Origin: Perilla frutescens
Lineage: Eukaryota; Streptophyta; Magnoliopsida; Lamiales; Lamiaceae
DNA: 64,000 nt
NCBI GenBank assembly: GCA_026008535.1
Contig: BRKX01000011.1
Location: 47,476,183-47,540,182, forward strand
Direction: 5' to 3'
The notes under the pieces: model-generated
Databases searched by the model: none
What the model saw: the letters and a program-made list of their open reading frames with translations, nothing else
What the model was told of the DNA's origin: nothing
Program-made: the position numbers and the translations under genes
Shown here: one piece after another, positions 47,828-58,989 of the stretch
How positions within the stretch are numbered: position 1 is the first letter of the stretch
How the letters are laid out: each line of letters opens with the position of its first letter

Positions 47828-48864
47828 TATTTGTTTGCCTAAATTTATTGAATGAAACTGGATATTATAACAATGTTAATTAAATAAATGAAACTGAAAA
47901 GAAAATAAAAAAACACTTAATATGCATATTGATCTGTGTATTTAATGTCAATTGAAACTGAACTTTAAAAATAAAATTTTGTATGTTTTATAAAATTAGA
48001 AAAGAAAGAAAAAAAATAGAACTATGCACATTCTAATGATTAAATACTACACTTAATATTCACTACCATAACATGCTTCCACCACCAAACCAATATATCA
48101 ATTCCAAAAAATAAAATAAAAAATTGAATAGGTAATTAAGTGTGTGATTAATGCCATTAAAAATTGATTATAAGTATAAACACAATGTGGACTAATTAAA
48201 AGAAGGGGAAAAATTGATTATCTAAACACACAAAATTTATCTTTTTATCTAATTAATGTGCATGTTGTTTTCTTAATTATTAAAAAATAGAAAACAAATA
48301 TATATTCAAGATAATAATAATATCACAAAATAAAAAAAAATAATTAAATTTGTGCACCACACATGAGAGATACTAGTTATAATTCAAAGCGAAATAAGAT
48401 AAAAAAATTATAATTTAAATCAACGATTGATGAACAAAATTATAATTATAAGTATAACTAGTATTTATCTCGTACGATGCATGAGATCATTTTATATTTG
48501 TATAATAATCTTAAAATAAATTTAAAATATACGTATCTGATAAATATAAATTATTTTATTATTTAATTTTCATTTATGTATTTTCATTTTATATTAGAAT
48601 CACATAGAGAAGAAAAGCTAGTAATAGAATTGCCGTAATTTGAGTCTTTTTTTTAACTAAAAAAAAATCAATCAGCTTAACGTGGGCTACTACTACTACA
48701 ATAACCCCTCAAGTATTCTTCAAGGATTACATTGTCTTCTATTTCATTATTTGATTCAATTAGTCCTCTGGACTTTAAAAACTCGCTCAATTGAGCATTT
48801 CATTGGACGGAAAATAATAGCATTGTGAGCATACATACTAACACACATTTATTTCACATACTGA
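47828..48864. other. AT-rich spacer
   Basis: There is no gene or paired repeat end. ACTACTACTACAATAACC near 48690 and general AT richness are all I see. Confidence 0.5.
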
Positions 48865-48894
48865 GGGGGTGATTGATAAGAGGTAATCGGAATG

Positions 48895-50801
48895 TGTAGC
48901 GCCCCGATCCCGAAAGACCGTGGAAATGGACGCCACGGGGATGGGAATTAAGAAGCGGGAAAGAAATGGGGTAATTTAATTAACTAAACCTCAACAGAAG
49001 ACTCAAAATAATCAAACATGCTGTATAATAATATATACCTATTCATAACACCAAGATTAGAGCTCTTAGTGTTTAACAAAACGATATTACAAGTGCGGAG
49101 ACTTCATTATCAACAGAATACTTAACAAAAAAAAAAACAATGGGAAAATACGTAAACAACAAAAGCCCATTTCTCAGCATCGTCACGTCCACGCGCCAGC
49201 CTACTAACCTGAAAAATATTTGAAAATATTTGGGCTGAGTACTAGTGCACTCAGTGGGCAAGTTTTTACAATTCAAGTTATGCAAATCATTTTGTTAAAG
49301 TAATCTATCTGTGTTCATGCAGGTAGTGAAGCTTAGGAGGTTTAAAACCCGTCACTACCCGCAACCCAAACTACATCACCAGCGCATAACGTTGAGTATG
49401 GCCATAGTATACCCAAAGAGTATAACCAATAAGTGTTTCATTTTAGTCTCACCGACAAGGAGTAGGGCAGAACAAATAATGCATGCATACTGTAGCTACT
49501 CACATTGACACAGCGCTGATATATGAGACTCCGACAACATACAGTAGCACGTAAATATTTAACACAGATAGTCACATATGCAATTTTAGCAAAGCAGAGC
49601 TTAATAACTCGAAAGATACAATTTGCAAAGATATAGTATAGCCCACCTTGATGTTAAATTTGTAACGCAGATAAGCTTTCAATCTCTGAATTGGTTTTGC
49701 TCAGGTTTTGATATCTCCTCTAGGCCTACAACAACCAGTCATGACTTAGTTAGCCAAATGGCCTCTATTAAAACTAAATACCTAAGCTTCCTTTTATATT
49801 TATGTTTCCAACTCTATTACTTGTTTACACATTTTAAATATTAATAATTATTCCATACACATAAACTTTAATTCACTAAATACTACTAGAACGTAATTAA
49901 ATCCATTACTTTACCTAAAAGTAATATAACATAAGAACATTACCCAATCTAATAGTTTTAGAAGTCATGATAGCAACGTATATTGTATTAATGGTGAAAA
50001 TAAAGTTTGCTATTTTAAGTTTTTTTTTAAGAAATTGTAACACTTAATCTCGTATTTGTAAATATTGTACTACTTTCAATAAGAATTAATTCACTGATAG
50101 TATAGGTTGATTTTAAGATTTTATCCAGTTAAATACACTTATAATTGACCGTAAATATTGTAAATAATAAATTACAAATCTATAATCTTACAACTTTTAG
50201 ATTAAATCAAATAATCACTTAAATAAACAACCTTTTCTCTATATCAATAAGTCATAGCTCTGAATCTCAATCCATTAATACGTTTCTTACTGATATGCAA
50301 TACAATCAAATTATAATTATTAAATATCAATAATTTCGACCACTAAGATCAACTCTTCATGCTTGAATTAACTTAGAAACACTATTTACAAATTGAACAA
50401 CTCATGACGAGATATTTGATGATAACTACTCGTGGAAGCTTGAATAACATTATTTATTTAACTAATTAAAAAAATTTGAGGTAAAGTTGCATACCTTTAT
50501 CAATTAATTTCTTCTATTTCCTTCGGCAATATTTCGTCAAATAGGACATGATGCATATATTAATAAACAAGTTATCTTTGAATTGGTTACACTAAGCAAA
50601 TATATTCTCATTCCACGTGTATGTATATTAATAAAAGTTTGAGTATGGTTGCCACATATGCTAAGTTTTATTACTTTTATTCATATCCCCATTTTATTTA
50701 TTTAATATTAGCATTATTGATTGTTATTAACCTTTTTTTCTACTATATGTGTGTCTATATATATATATATATTATCTTTTTGCATGTATCATATAAATAT
50801 A

Positions 50802-50842
<41 letters not shown>

Positions 50843-50874
50843 ATCTTTAAGGTCCTAATTTGAATATATCCGAG

Positions 50875-50908
<34 letters not shown>

Positions 50909-51114
50909 CACCCGAGGTGATAATAATAAATATCCCGGGTATTGCTAACTCATCCAACGACACACTTTACCTAAAAATAAAAAATAAAAATTTTAAGGAT
51001 CTATTTTCTTCCATTTCTTACCCTTAAGGTAATCATAGGCTATTATTTTAATACTAATTTTTTTTGGATATTTCACTTATTCTAATTAGTGGATGTATAT
51101 TTTGGGGTATTACA
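48895..51114. mobile_element. Solo LTR, family 1, second copy
   Basis: It runs from TGTAGCGCCCCGATCCCGAA to GGGGTATTACA (2220 bp). It matches the copy at 33718 closely over the first ~900 bases (ACGCCACGG.GATGGGAATTAAG, CTCACCGACAAGGAGTAGGGC) and at the end, but differs much in the AT-rich middle. The flanks GAATG and GGATG form a 5-bp duplication with one mismatch. It has no internal coding. Confidence 0.8.
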
Positions 51115-51352
51115 GGATGGGTAATGGGAATGGAGGGGATTCATCATTCTTTATGCTTGCTACAAGGTAATGAGAATCAAAATAAGTCAATCATTCCCTT
51201 AGATTAATTAACTACCCCACCCTCTTTAATCATTCTGCTCAATCATTACCACCCTCCTCAATCATCATCATTGTTGTTGTTGCTGTTTATTGTAAATATT
51301 AATGTTAATAATTAATTTTTTATTTATTATTATCGTTGTTTGTTATAATAAT

Positions 51353-51855
51353 TGTAAATGGTAAATTTCTATAATTATTTTCGTATTTGGTTCGGGCTCT
51401 GGCGACCGACGAGATTTTGTGAGGCTGAAGAATAAAGTCGAATGAGGTCGATTAAGGAATGATCGAGTGTCTAAAGGATCGGAGTAATTCATCATTTAAT
51501 CGATGATTACTTGAGTGTTTCGATATTGCTTGCCTGTATTTTTCATCCCCTTTGCGATTTATATAGGGTGAAGCCATAACCCCTTTCCGATTTTCAAGAG
51601 ATTCTCCGCCATTTTGGGGATAGACCCTTATCCCCTTAAGCGTTTTTGACTGGGTCATGCTTATCTTCCAACGTCCCCTTTTGACCTGGTCTCAGTGTTC
51701 GAACTTTGCCTAAGCTCGCCCTTTATGTTATCCCCTCTTCGACCTTGATTCCTTCGATCTCTGAACTCTGGACTTCGACACGTGTCTACTAGGCCCTAAG
51801 ACCCTTGGACGAATATGGGCCTATTATTGGGCCTTAATGAAAATAGACCTCTACA
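51353..51855 (-). repeat. LTR (3' LTR in element orientation)
   Basis: On the plus strand it begins TGTAAATGGTAAATTTCTAT and ends GACCTCTACA. ATTTATATAG at 51557-51566 gives a minus-strand TATA box. A 68-codon frame on the minus strand is conserved in both LTRs simply because the LTRs are nearly identical. Confidence 0.95.
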
Positions 51856-52736
51856 ATTAGTCCCTCATTACCTGAGGCTCGAGGATCGAGGATCATGTAA
51901 TGAATGTCTTCGTAACGCAGAGGGACGGTCATAATATTTTTCGGATAATTACAAAGCCCCCAGTTCAACGTTATTAACAAGCGATCATGAAATCAATCCT
52001 CTGAAGGTTCCAGACTTGAAGAAAGGTCCAGGAGATTGAGGAGGTCGTGAAAGCTGACCTTGTAAGGCTCCAGACCTGAATGAAGGTCCTGGGGAGCTAT
52101 AAGGTCGTGAGAGCAGACGTCGAGAAGCTTCAGACTAGAAGGCGGGTCCAGGGGTAAAGTAGTCTTTTTAAACCCTTCTTACCGACTTTCCGTCTTCTCC
52201 TATAACCCTAGCCGTCTGATTCGCGAGATACACAGCTCAGATTTAATTTCATACTTTTACGGGTTTAAAACATAGATTTATCCAACCCTTCCCTCATTAC
52301 TTTTATTCAAAACACGCCCAATTACAATTTTCTTCGAAGATTTTGCTTGAATTTCTCCCTGAATCTTGCGCGCCTCCATTCTTCCCGGAATCCAAGATTC
52401 TTCCGTGCCTGACAGAATTTCAAATTTCCAGGTTACTCCTTAATTCTTTCTCCCGTTTTCTTGAGGATTTTTAGGCTGATGCTTAGTTACGGTTTTACTT
52501 TAATAGTTAATGAAGTAGGAGATTTAGGCTTGGTTTTCAGTGGATTTCATATAAATAGATTTGGTGGAGGTTTCTGGAGTTGTTGTCGACTGTCGATAAT
52601 TTTTTATCGCCGACGAAGTAGGGTTTAAACAGGGGGTAGGTCCTTGGTGTTTCTGGGCATCAATTCTTGATCTCTGATAGGATCTTTTTTCAGCGACCGC
52701 CTATAGATTTGCATTCCCGCTAGGATTTTTTACATC

Positions 52737-54776
52737 ATGAGTATGTCGGGTAGTGGTGATTCCGATGAAAGGACCCGGAGTTGGGGTGGCGGTGCTAGGA
52801 CAGTCGAGTCGGAGCAATCCTCCAGCTCTGTCTCTGAATCTACAAAACTTGTTATCCCTCTGACCAAGCCATCTGGGGAGAGGTCTGCCATTATTCCTCA
52901 TGTCGGAGAAGGTTCGGTGGTGAGTTGCCTCAAGGCTTCGAAGGTAGCCACCAAAAAGCATGTGGATAAATCGAAGAAGTGAAAACTCGAGGCTGCGGGC
53001 TCTCCCTCTTCGAATGAAGATTTCAAAGCCGCCGAGGTCGCTCCACAAGTAGGAGATGACTTAGTTAAGAAAATAATTTCTCCAGAATACTCGGGGTCGG
53101 GGATAGAGATCCATGTCCCTAGGCCTTCCGATAGAGCCAACAGACCCCCTCCTGACTTCACTACTTTTTACACCTTAGTTATCGACAAGGGCGTAGGGCT
53201 TTCTCTTCATCCTTTTTTCACTAAGATCTCACAATTTTATGGAATTGCACCTGCCCAAATATTACCAATATGGTGGTATCATATGCTGGGCATGTACTAT
53301 CTCTGGGAAAATCTAAGGTTTCCTGAACCCAGCATCGCGGAGTGGCACTCCTCATACAGAATAGTGGCCAGCCCCGGTCAGAAGGGTTTTTATTACTTTA
53401 CCAAGTAAGTCGGGGTACGATCCCCTCTAATAAACACCCTTCCTTCTTCGTTGGGGGATTGAAAGCCGAGGTTCGTCTTCGTCCCAGCTGAACCTTCGAT
53501 CGATGGGATCTTGCCAGCATCGTTCACCGAAGCCCGTGGGTCTTCGAAGCCTGTCTCTGTTCTTTTTTCTATTTAAATCATAACTATCCTTGACGTCATG
53601 CTTTGTGTCTTCCTACAGGCTTTCATAAGCAAAAAGACGTAGCTGGCACTGAGGCTGAGCGAATTGAGGTCGCCTTCTCCCTTTCTGAGGAAGATCGTCA
53701 GTTCGAAGCTGTTCGCCGAGGCCGAACCCTATTTGACATGGGAAAATTGAAGATTCGTCCCTCTGATGACAAGGTGAAGGCCTTGGCTGCAGCTAAGGTG
53801 TTGAGCCCCTCGTCGTCCGACGTTAAAAGACTTGTCGGGGCCACGCCTTCAACCTCTCCCTCTTTGAAGAAACAGAAGGATCAAACTGGCCTCAAGGCTT
53901 TCACTCCTTCTCTTATGCCTCAGCCTGTGATCGATGTCGATGCCTTGGCTCCTAAGAAGGCTTCGAAGGGGTCGAGCAGCCTTTAGGTGCCTCTAAGGCC
54001 TTTCCTCCTCGACGTCCAATCCGCCATTGCTGATGGCTGCTCTCCTTTGGAGTTCAAGAGAGATGGCCTGGAAAAGCAGGCTCGACTCGCCTTCCAAATG
54101 ATGTTGAAGGTTTGCTTATCTCTCCTTATTCATATTTTCTTTATGTGTTTATACTCATGTTTAAATGAGTGCTTAATGTAGACTGGTCCGTTATGTTACA
54201 TGCCTTTTTTGTCAATACCAGCTCCGGAGTCGGGTCTCGGGGCATGCCGAGGGCCTCCAGAAGAGGTTGATGGAACTCTCTGAGGAGCAGGAGTGGATCG
54301 CTGAGGAGAGGCGTGACTTTGTTGTGGAGAAGTCGGCCTTGCTCGTAGAGCGAGACTCAGCTCGTGCTTTGGCCACCAGGGCTCAGGTACAACTTGACCA
54401 GGCTCTGGATCACCAAGCCCGACTAGAGATATCGAAGGCCTCTCTGGAGTCGAGGTTGGCTAGAGCTGAGGCGAGGATAAAAGAGCTCAAGGCCCGCCAT
54501 GCGACTCTGGACTTCGCCTCATTGGTCGATTCTGTAGAGTTCGAGACCTACAAAGAGCTCTTCTATCAGGAGGGCGGCTCTGCAGTGGTCGAGGCAATCA
54601 AGGAGAGAATGCCTGAACTTGACATCTCCTTTCTTGATGCTGACGATGAGGCGGAGACAGAGGTAGTCAGGAGCTCTACGGACGGGGCCAGAGAGGAGAA
54701 TGGGGCCGAGGCTGGAGAGGATGTTGTGAAGACGGTTGCTTCGGAGGTCGAGAAGAGTACGAAAGATCAACCGTGA
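52737..54776 (+). pseudogene. Antisense gene of the Tat element (gypsy-transposon-like domain plus coiled coil), intron-containing, decayed
   Basis: It runs opposite to gag-pol. The first block from ATG 52737 stays open in one frame to about 53560 except for stops at 52980 (TGA), 53406 (TAA) and 53459 (TGA). It carries a Ser-rich, charged N-terminus, then SLHPFFTKISQFYGIAPAQI ... YYLWENLRFPEPS and SPGQKGFYYFTK. This recalls the Pfam putative gypsy-type transposon domain (PF04195) found in plant antisense ORFs. The next block (acceptor at 53618) runs to a GT donor at 54110 with a stop at 53984. An intron 54110-54221 (AAG|GTTTGC ... ACCAG|CTC) joins in phase to a last exon rich in heptads (ERDSARALATRAQVQLDQAL, LESRLARAEARIKEL) and an acidic tail, ending at TGA 54774-54776. 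Its function is not established; a structural or regulatory role has been discussed for Tat antisense ORFs. Confidence 0.75.
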
Positions 54777-55039
54777 ATTCTTTTTCTTTTTCTTTATAAT
54801 TCCTGTGGACAAGTCTTAAACAACAATTGATGTTATATTTTTTGTGAGAATTTGCTATGAATGGTTTGTTTATATCCATTGTTTTCATAGTTGAAGCTTT
54901 TATTGTTGCGCTCATAGTGATAAATGGTAGGGTTATAAATAATTTTATCCGTCTTCCGAGGACTCCTTCTGAGGCTAGTTAAAGAAAAATGAACAACCGT
55001 GAGGCGCGAGTGCTTTTCCGAACTTATAGCAAAATAAAG

Positions 55040-55515
55040 TCAAATCTACAGGGCTTCTTCTCCCGACTCTACTGGAAGGCGGGACTAGGGGCCCCTGGAC
55101 TTCGGGTTCTGTTAGTTACTCTGACGCTCAAGTCAGTAAATAAATAATAAAGTACTTAAAAAATTAAAAGAGGAATAAGCAAGAAAGGAGAAATACGATA
55201 CTCTTTTTTTTGGCTTCGAGGTCAATTTTTTCTCTCGATCTTGCTGGAAAACGGGGGTCGAAACTCCTGGGCTTCGGGTTTCTTTTTGTCACTCCGACGC
55301 CCAAGTCAGTAAACAAATAATAAAGTACTTAAAAAATTAAGAAATGAATGAGAAAGAAAGGAGAAATACGATACTTTTTTCAACTTCGAGGTCAATTTTT
55401 TCTCTCGATCTTGCTGGAAAGCGGGGGTCGAAACTCCTGGCTTCGGGTTTCTTTAAGTCACTCCGACGCCCAAGTCAGTAAACAAATAATAAAGTACTTA
55501 AAAAATTAAGAAAGG
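55040..55515. repeat. ~170-bp tandem repeat between the two convergent Tat gene sets
   Basis: Three units share AACTCCTGG.CTTCGGGTTT, CACTCCGACGCCCAAGTCAG and TAATAAAGTACTTAAAAAAT. The last motif recurs at 55148, 55321 and 55490, giving periods of 173 and 169. Units two and three are the most alike. Tandem arrays in the pol-3'LTR spacer are known for Tat elements and can seed satellite DNA. Confidence 0.9.
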
Positions 55516-55545
55516 AATAAAAAGTTGAAGAGTTCAGAAATGATA

Positions 55546-56844
55546 TTATTTTAGGTGGATGGCGTTCCAGCTATTGGTTATCGAACGCCCTTCTCTCAAT
55601 CGGAGTTTGTAGGCTCCGTTCCCTATAACTTTCTCGATCTCATAGGGGCCTTCCCAGTTCGGGGCTAGTTTCCCAGCTCCGATTTCCTTTGTGTTCTGGA
55701 ATACTTTCCTTAGTACCCAATCTCCTATTTTGAATGTTCTTAGCCTCGTGTTCTTATCAAAGTGTCTTCTTATTTTCTGTTGGTAGGCGGATATTTTTAT
55801 TGCAGCTTTATCTCGAAGTTCATCTATGGTGTCGAGGTTGGCTTTGAGCTCGAAGTCGTTGGTTTTATCCGACCATTCAGTTCTTTCCGACCCTATTTCT
55901 GCTTCTGCTGGAAGGACTGCTTCCGAACCATAAGCGAGAGCGTAAGGGGTCTCTCCCGTAGCGGTTCGGGTGGTGGTTCGATAAGACCAGAAGATCCCTG
56001 GGAGCTGTTCAACCTATTGTCTTTTGTGTTCAGGGAGTCTTTTCTTCAAGGTTTTCAGGATTGTTTTGTTGGTCGCTTCGGCTTGACCATTCGAGGCTGG
56101 ATGTCTTGGTGTGGAAAAGGAAAGTTTGATGTTCTAATAGCGACAGAAGTCTTGAAATTTTGAACTTATGAATTGGGAACCGTTGTCGGTGACTATTTCT
56201 TTAGGGACTCCGAACCTGCAAATAATGAATTTCCATAAAAAATTGCATACCTCGATGTCTCTTATTCGTGCGAAGGCCTCTGTCTTGGCCCATTTGGTGA
56301 AGTAATCTGTCACGACCAATATAAAGCACTTCTGATTCGATCCCTTTGGTAGTGGTCCCACGATGTCCATACCCCACTTCATAAACGACCAATGTATGGT
56401 TGCGATATGTAAAGGTTTTGGTGGCATATGACTCGTCTGGACAAACCTCTGACATTTATCACATTTTTTGGCATAGTTTTTGGCATCTTCCCTCATAGTT
56501 GGCCAGTAAAAGCCGACCGTTAATGCTCGGTTAGCCAGACTTCTATGTCCTGAATGATTTCCGCATTCACCGTCGTGAAGCTCGGTTAGGATATACTTTG
56601 CTTGGGTCGGGCTCACACATTTCAAATATGGTGTTGAGAAGGACTTTCTGTACAAGGATCCGAAAATCATGGCGAATTTTGGAGCTTTTGCCTGTATTCG
56701 TCTTGCTTCGATGGGCTCTTCGAGGAGTTCGTTTTCTGTTAGGAATTTGCATAAGGGGGTCATCCAGTTTACCTCAATGTCGACGGGAAAGACTTCAGGG
56801 TTGTCACCCTTCCACACAGTGGGCCATTTGGCATATAGGACCTA
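55546..56844 (-). pseudogene. Tat integrase
   Basis: It continues the frame of the RNase H block. The zinc-binding part has ELHDGECGNHSGHRSL and CDKCQRF. The catalytic core shows GMDIVGPLP (first Asp), IVTDNGSQF (second Asp) and, after a premature stop, GQAEATNKTI (Glu). The C-terminal part (AYGSEAVLPAE, HFDKNTRLRTFKIGDWVL, WEGPYEIEKV) extends to a stop at 55546-55548. In-frame stops at 56842, 56134 and about 56016 break it. In the family this enzyme inserts the cDNA copy and leaves 5-bp duplications. Confidence 0.93.
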
Positions 56845-58545
56845 GATGTTTTTGTTCTGGTTAGTCTGTATGGCTGACCCCAAGTTAGCCAATGCGTCGG
56901 CGTGGCGGTTTTCCTCTCTAGTGATGTGTTGGGCTTCGATTTTTTCGAACTTGGCCGCCGCCTGTTTTGCGACCGCGAGGTATGATACCATCCTCGAGTC
57001 TTTTACTTGGAATTCTCCTTCAAACTGATTTATTATCAATTGTGAATCACTTATGACTCGAATTCTTTTAGCTCTTACGTCGGCTGCCAAATTTAATACT
57101 GCTATGAGGGCCTTGTATTCTGCTTCGTTGTTGGTGGTTTTGAAACTGCATCGGATAGATCTTTCTGTGATTATTCCTGCTGGATTGATCAGTACTAAGC
57201 CCATACCACTCCCCTTCGAAGTGCTGGATCTATCAACTTGGAGGGTCCAGTACTTTGAATCATTGCCTTCGATGTTCATCAGCATTTCTCCTTCCGATTT
57301 GACCTCGTGGGAAAAGTCTGCAATGAAATATGATAGGACTTGTGATTTGATTGATGTTCGGGAAACGAAGTCTATGTCATACTCCCCGAGTTCGATAGCC
57401 CATTTTGATAATCTTCCTGCGAGGTCTGACTTTCTTAACACGGCTCTTAAGGGGAACTCTGTAACCACTTTTATTGAATGACTTTGGAAATAGGGTTTCA
57501 TTTTCCTAGAAGCCATGACAAGTGCTAAGGCCAGCTTTTCGAGCTGTGGATATCTCGTCTCGGCGTCTAACAATGAGCGGCTAGCATAATATACGGGGTG
57601 TTGTCTTCTTTCGTCTTCTCTAGCAAGAACTGCATTGACAGAGTTAGTAGAAACAGATAAATAAATGAGGAGTACCTCACCGTTGATTGGTTTGGATAAA
57701 AGAGGTGGACTTGCGAGGTATTCCTTGAGGTCTTCGAGGGCCTTGGCGCATTCCAGAGTCCATTCGAAGTCTTTGTTTTTTCGTAGAGTCTGAAAAAACA
57801 CCCAGCTTCTTTTTGAATATTTAGATATGAAGCGGCTGAGAGCTGCTAATCGATCGGTCAGATTTTGGATGTCTTTCGGGTTTTTGGGGTGCTGAATATT
57901 CCGAACTGCTCTGATTTGGCTTGAGTCAGCTTCAATACCTCTTTTCGTTACTAGGTACCTCAGGAATTTCCCCAACGTTACTCCAAAAGTGTATTTGGCG
58001 GGGTTCAACTTCATGTTATATCGGCGTAGGACTTCGAAGGTTCGTCGTAGGTGCATGATGTGGTCTTGTGCTCGTACTGATTTGACTAGCATGTCATCGA
58101 TATATACCTCCATTGTTATTCCGATAAGCTCTTCAAATATTCGATTTAACAGCCTTTGATATGTTGCACCTGCATTTTTTTAGTCCGAAAGGCATAACTT
58201 TATAACAGAACATACCTCGATGTGTGATGAACGTTGTCTTTTCTTGGTCCTCCTGATGCATGAGGATTTGCTTGTATCCTGAGAAAGCGTCCATGAAGCT
58301 CATGAGCTCGTGACCTGCCGTTGCATCAACTAAGGCGTCTATATGTGGGAGGGGGAAAGAATCTTTAGGGCACGCCTGGTTGAGGTCGGTGAAGTGTATA
58401 CATAGCTGGTTTTTTCCATTCTTCTTTTTTACCACCACGACGTTTGCTAACCATTCTGGATAATGAACATCACGGATATGCCCGTTCTTTAATAGTTTGC
58501 CTACTTCCTCATCCACGATTTTTTTTCTTTCTGGGGCGAACTTTC
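56845..58545 (-). pseudogene. Tat reverse transcriptase and dual RNase H
   Basis: The RT part has HIRDVHYPEWLANVVVVKKK, LNQACPKDSFPLPHID, MSFMDAFSGYKQI, MPFGLK and the catalytic YIDDM at about 58104. A one-base insertion in a 7-base A run (plus-strand T run 58175-58181) shifts the frame just before YIDDM, and a TGA lies at about 58543. After the thumb/connection (PKNPKDIQNLTDRLAALSRF) comes a first RNase H-like block (HPVYYASRSLLDAETRYPQL), then a second, archaeal-type one with LQVDRSSTSKGSGMG, NNEAEYKALI, VISDSQLI and RHADALANLGS. Two RNase H blocks are a Tat-lineage trait. The enzyme copies the element RNA into DNA. Confidence 0.94.
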
Positions 58546-58989
58546 ATTTTTTTTGTTTGATGAGAGTCTTTTCCGGATCTACCTGCAATTTGTGAGTTAT
58601 AATGGAAGGGTCGATACCTGTCATATCCTCGAACGACCATGCAAAGCAGTCGTGATGCTCTTTGAGGAATGCGATCAATTGTTCCCTGATGTCCGAGGTT
58701 AATCTGGACCCGATGGATACCCTATGGTCTGAAAGTTTGGGATGAATCTGTACTTCATCGAGGTCTTCGATTTCTGGTTCTTCGTAATTTCGATCTTCTA
58801 TGCTCGCGGAGGTTGATCCGACCTCTATCTGATTGACTTCGATGAGTCATTTCTGTTTGAAAGTGGTGACATAGCATTCTCTGGATGAGACCTGTTCTCC
58901 CCGTACTGATCGAACCCCCCCCACGGAGTAGGGAATTTCATGATTTGGTGGTATGTTGAAGATACTGCTCGGAGCTCATGGATCCAGGG

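Noticed and set aside
51452..51658. 68-codon minus-strand frame repeated at 61116-61322
   Set aside because: Both copies lie inside the two near-identical LTRs, so conservation is explained by LTR identity; composition and position give no sign of a protein.
53603..54181. Separate small genes inside the Tat element
   Set aside because: Frames 53603-53986 and 53987-54181 are the same frame split by one stop and belong to the single antisense gene.
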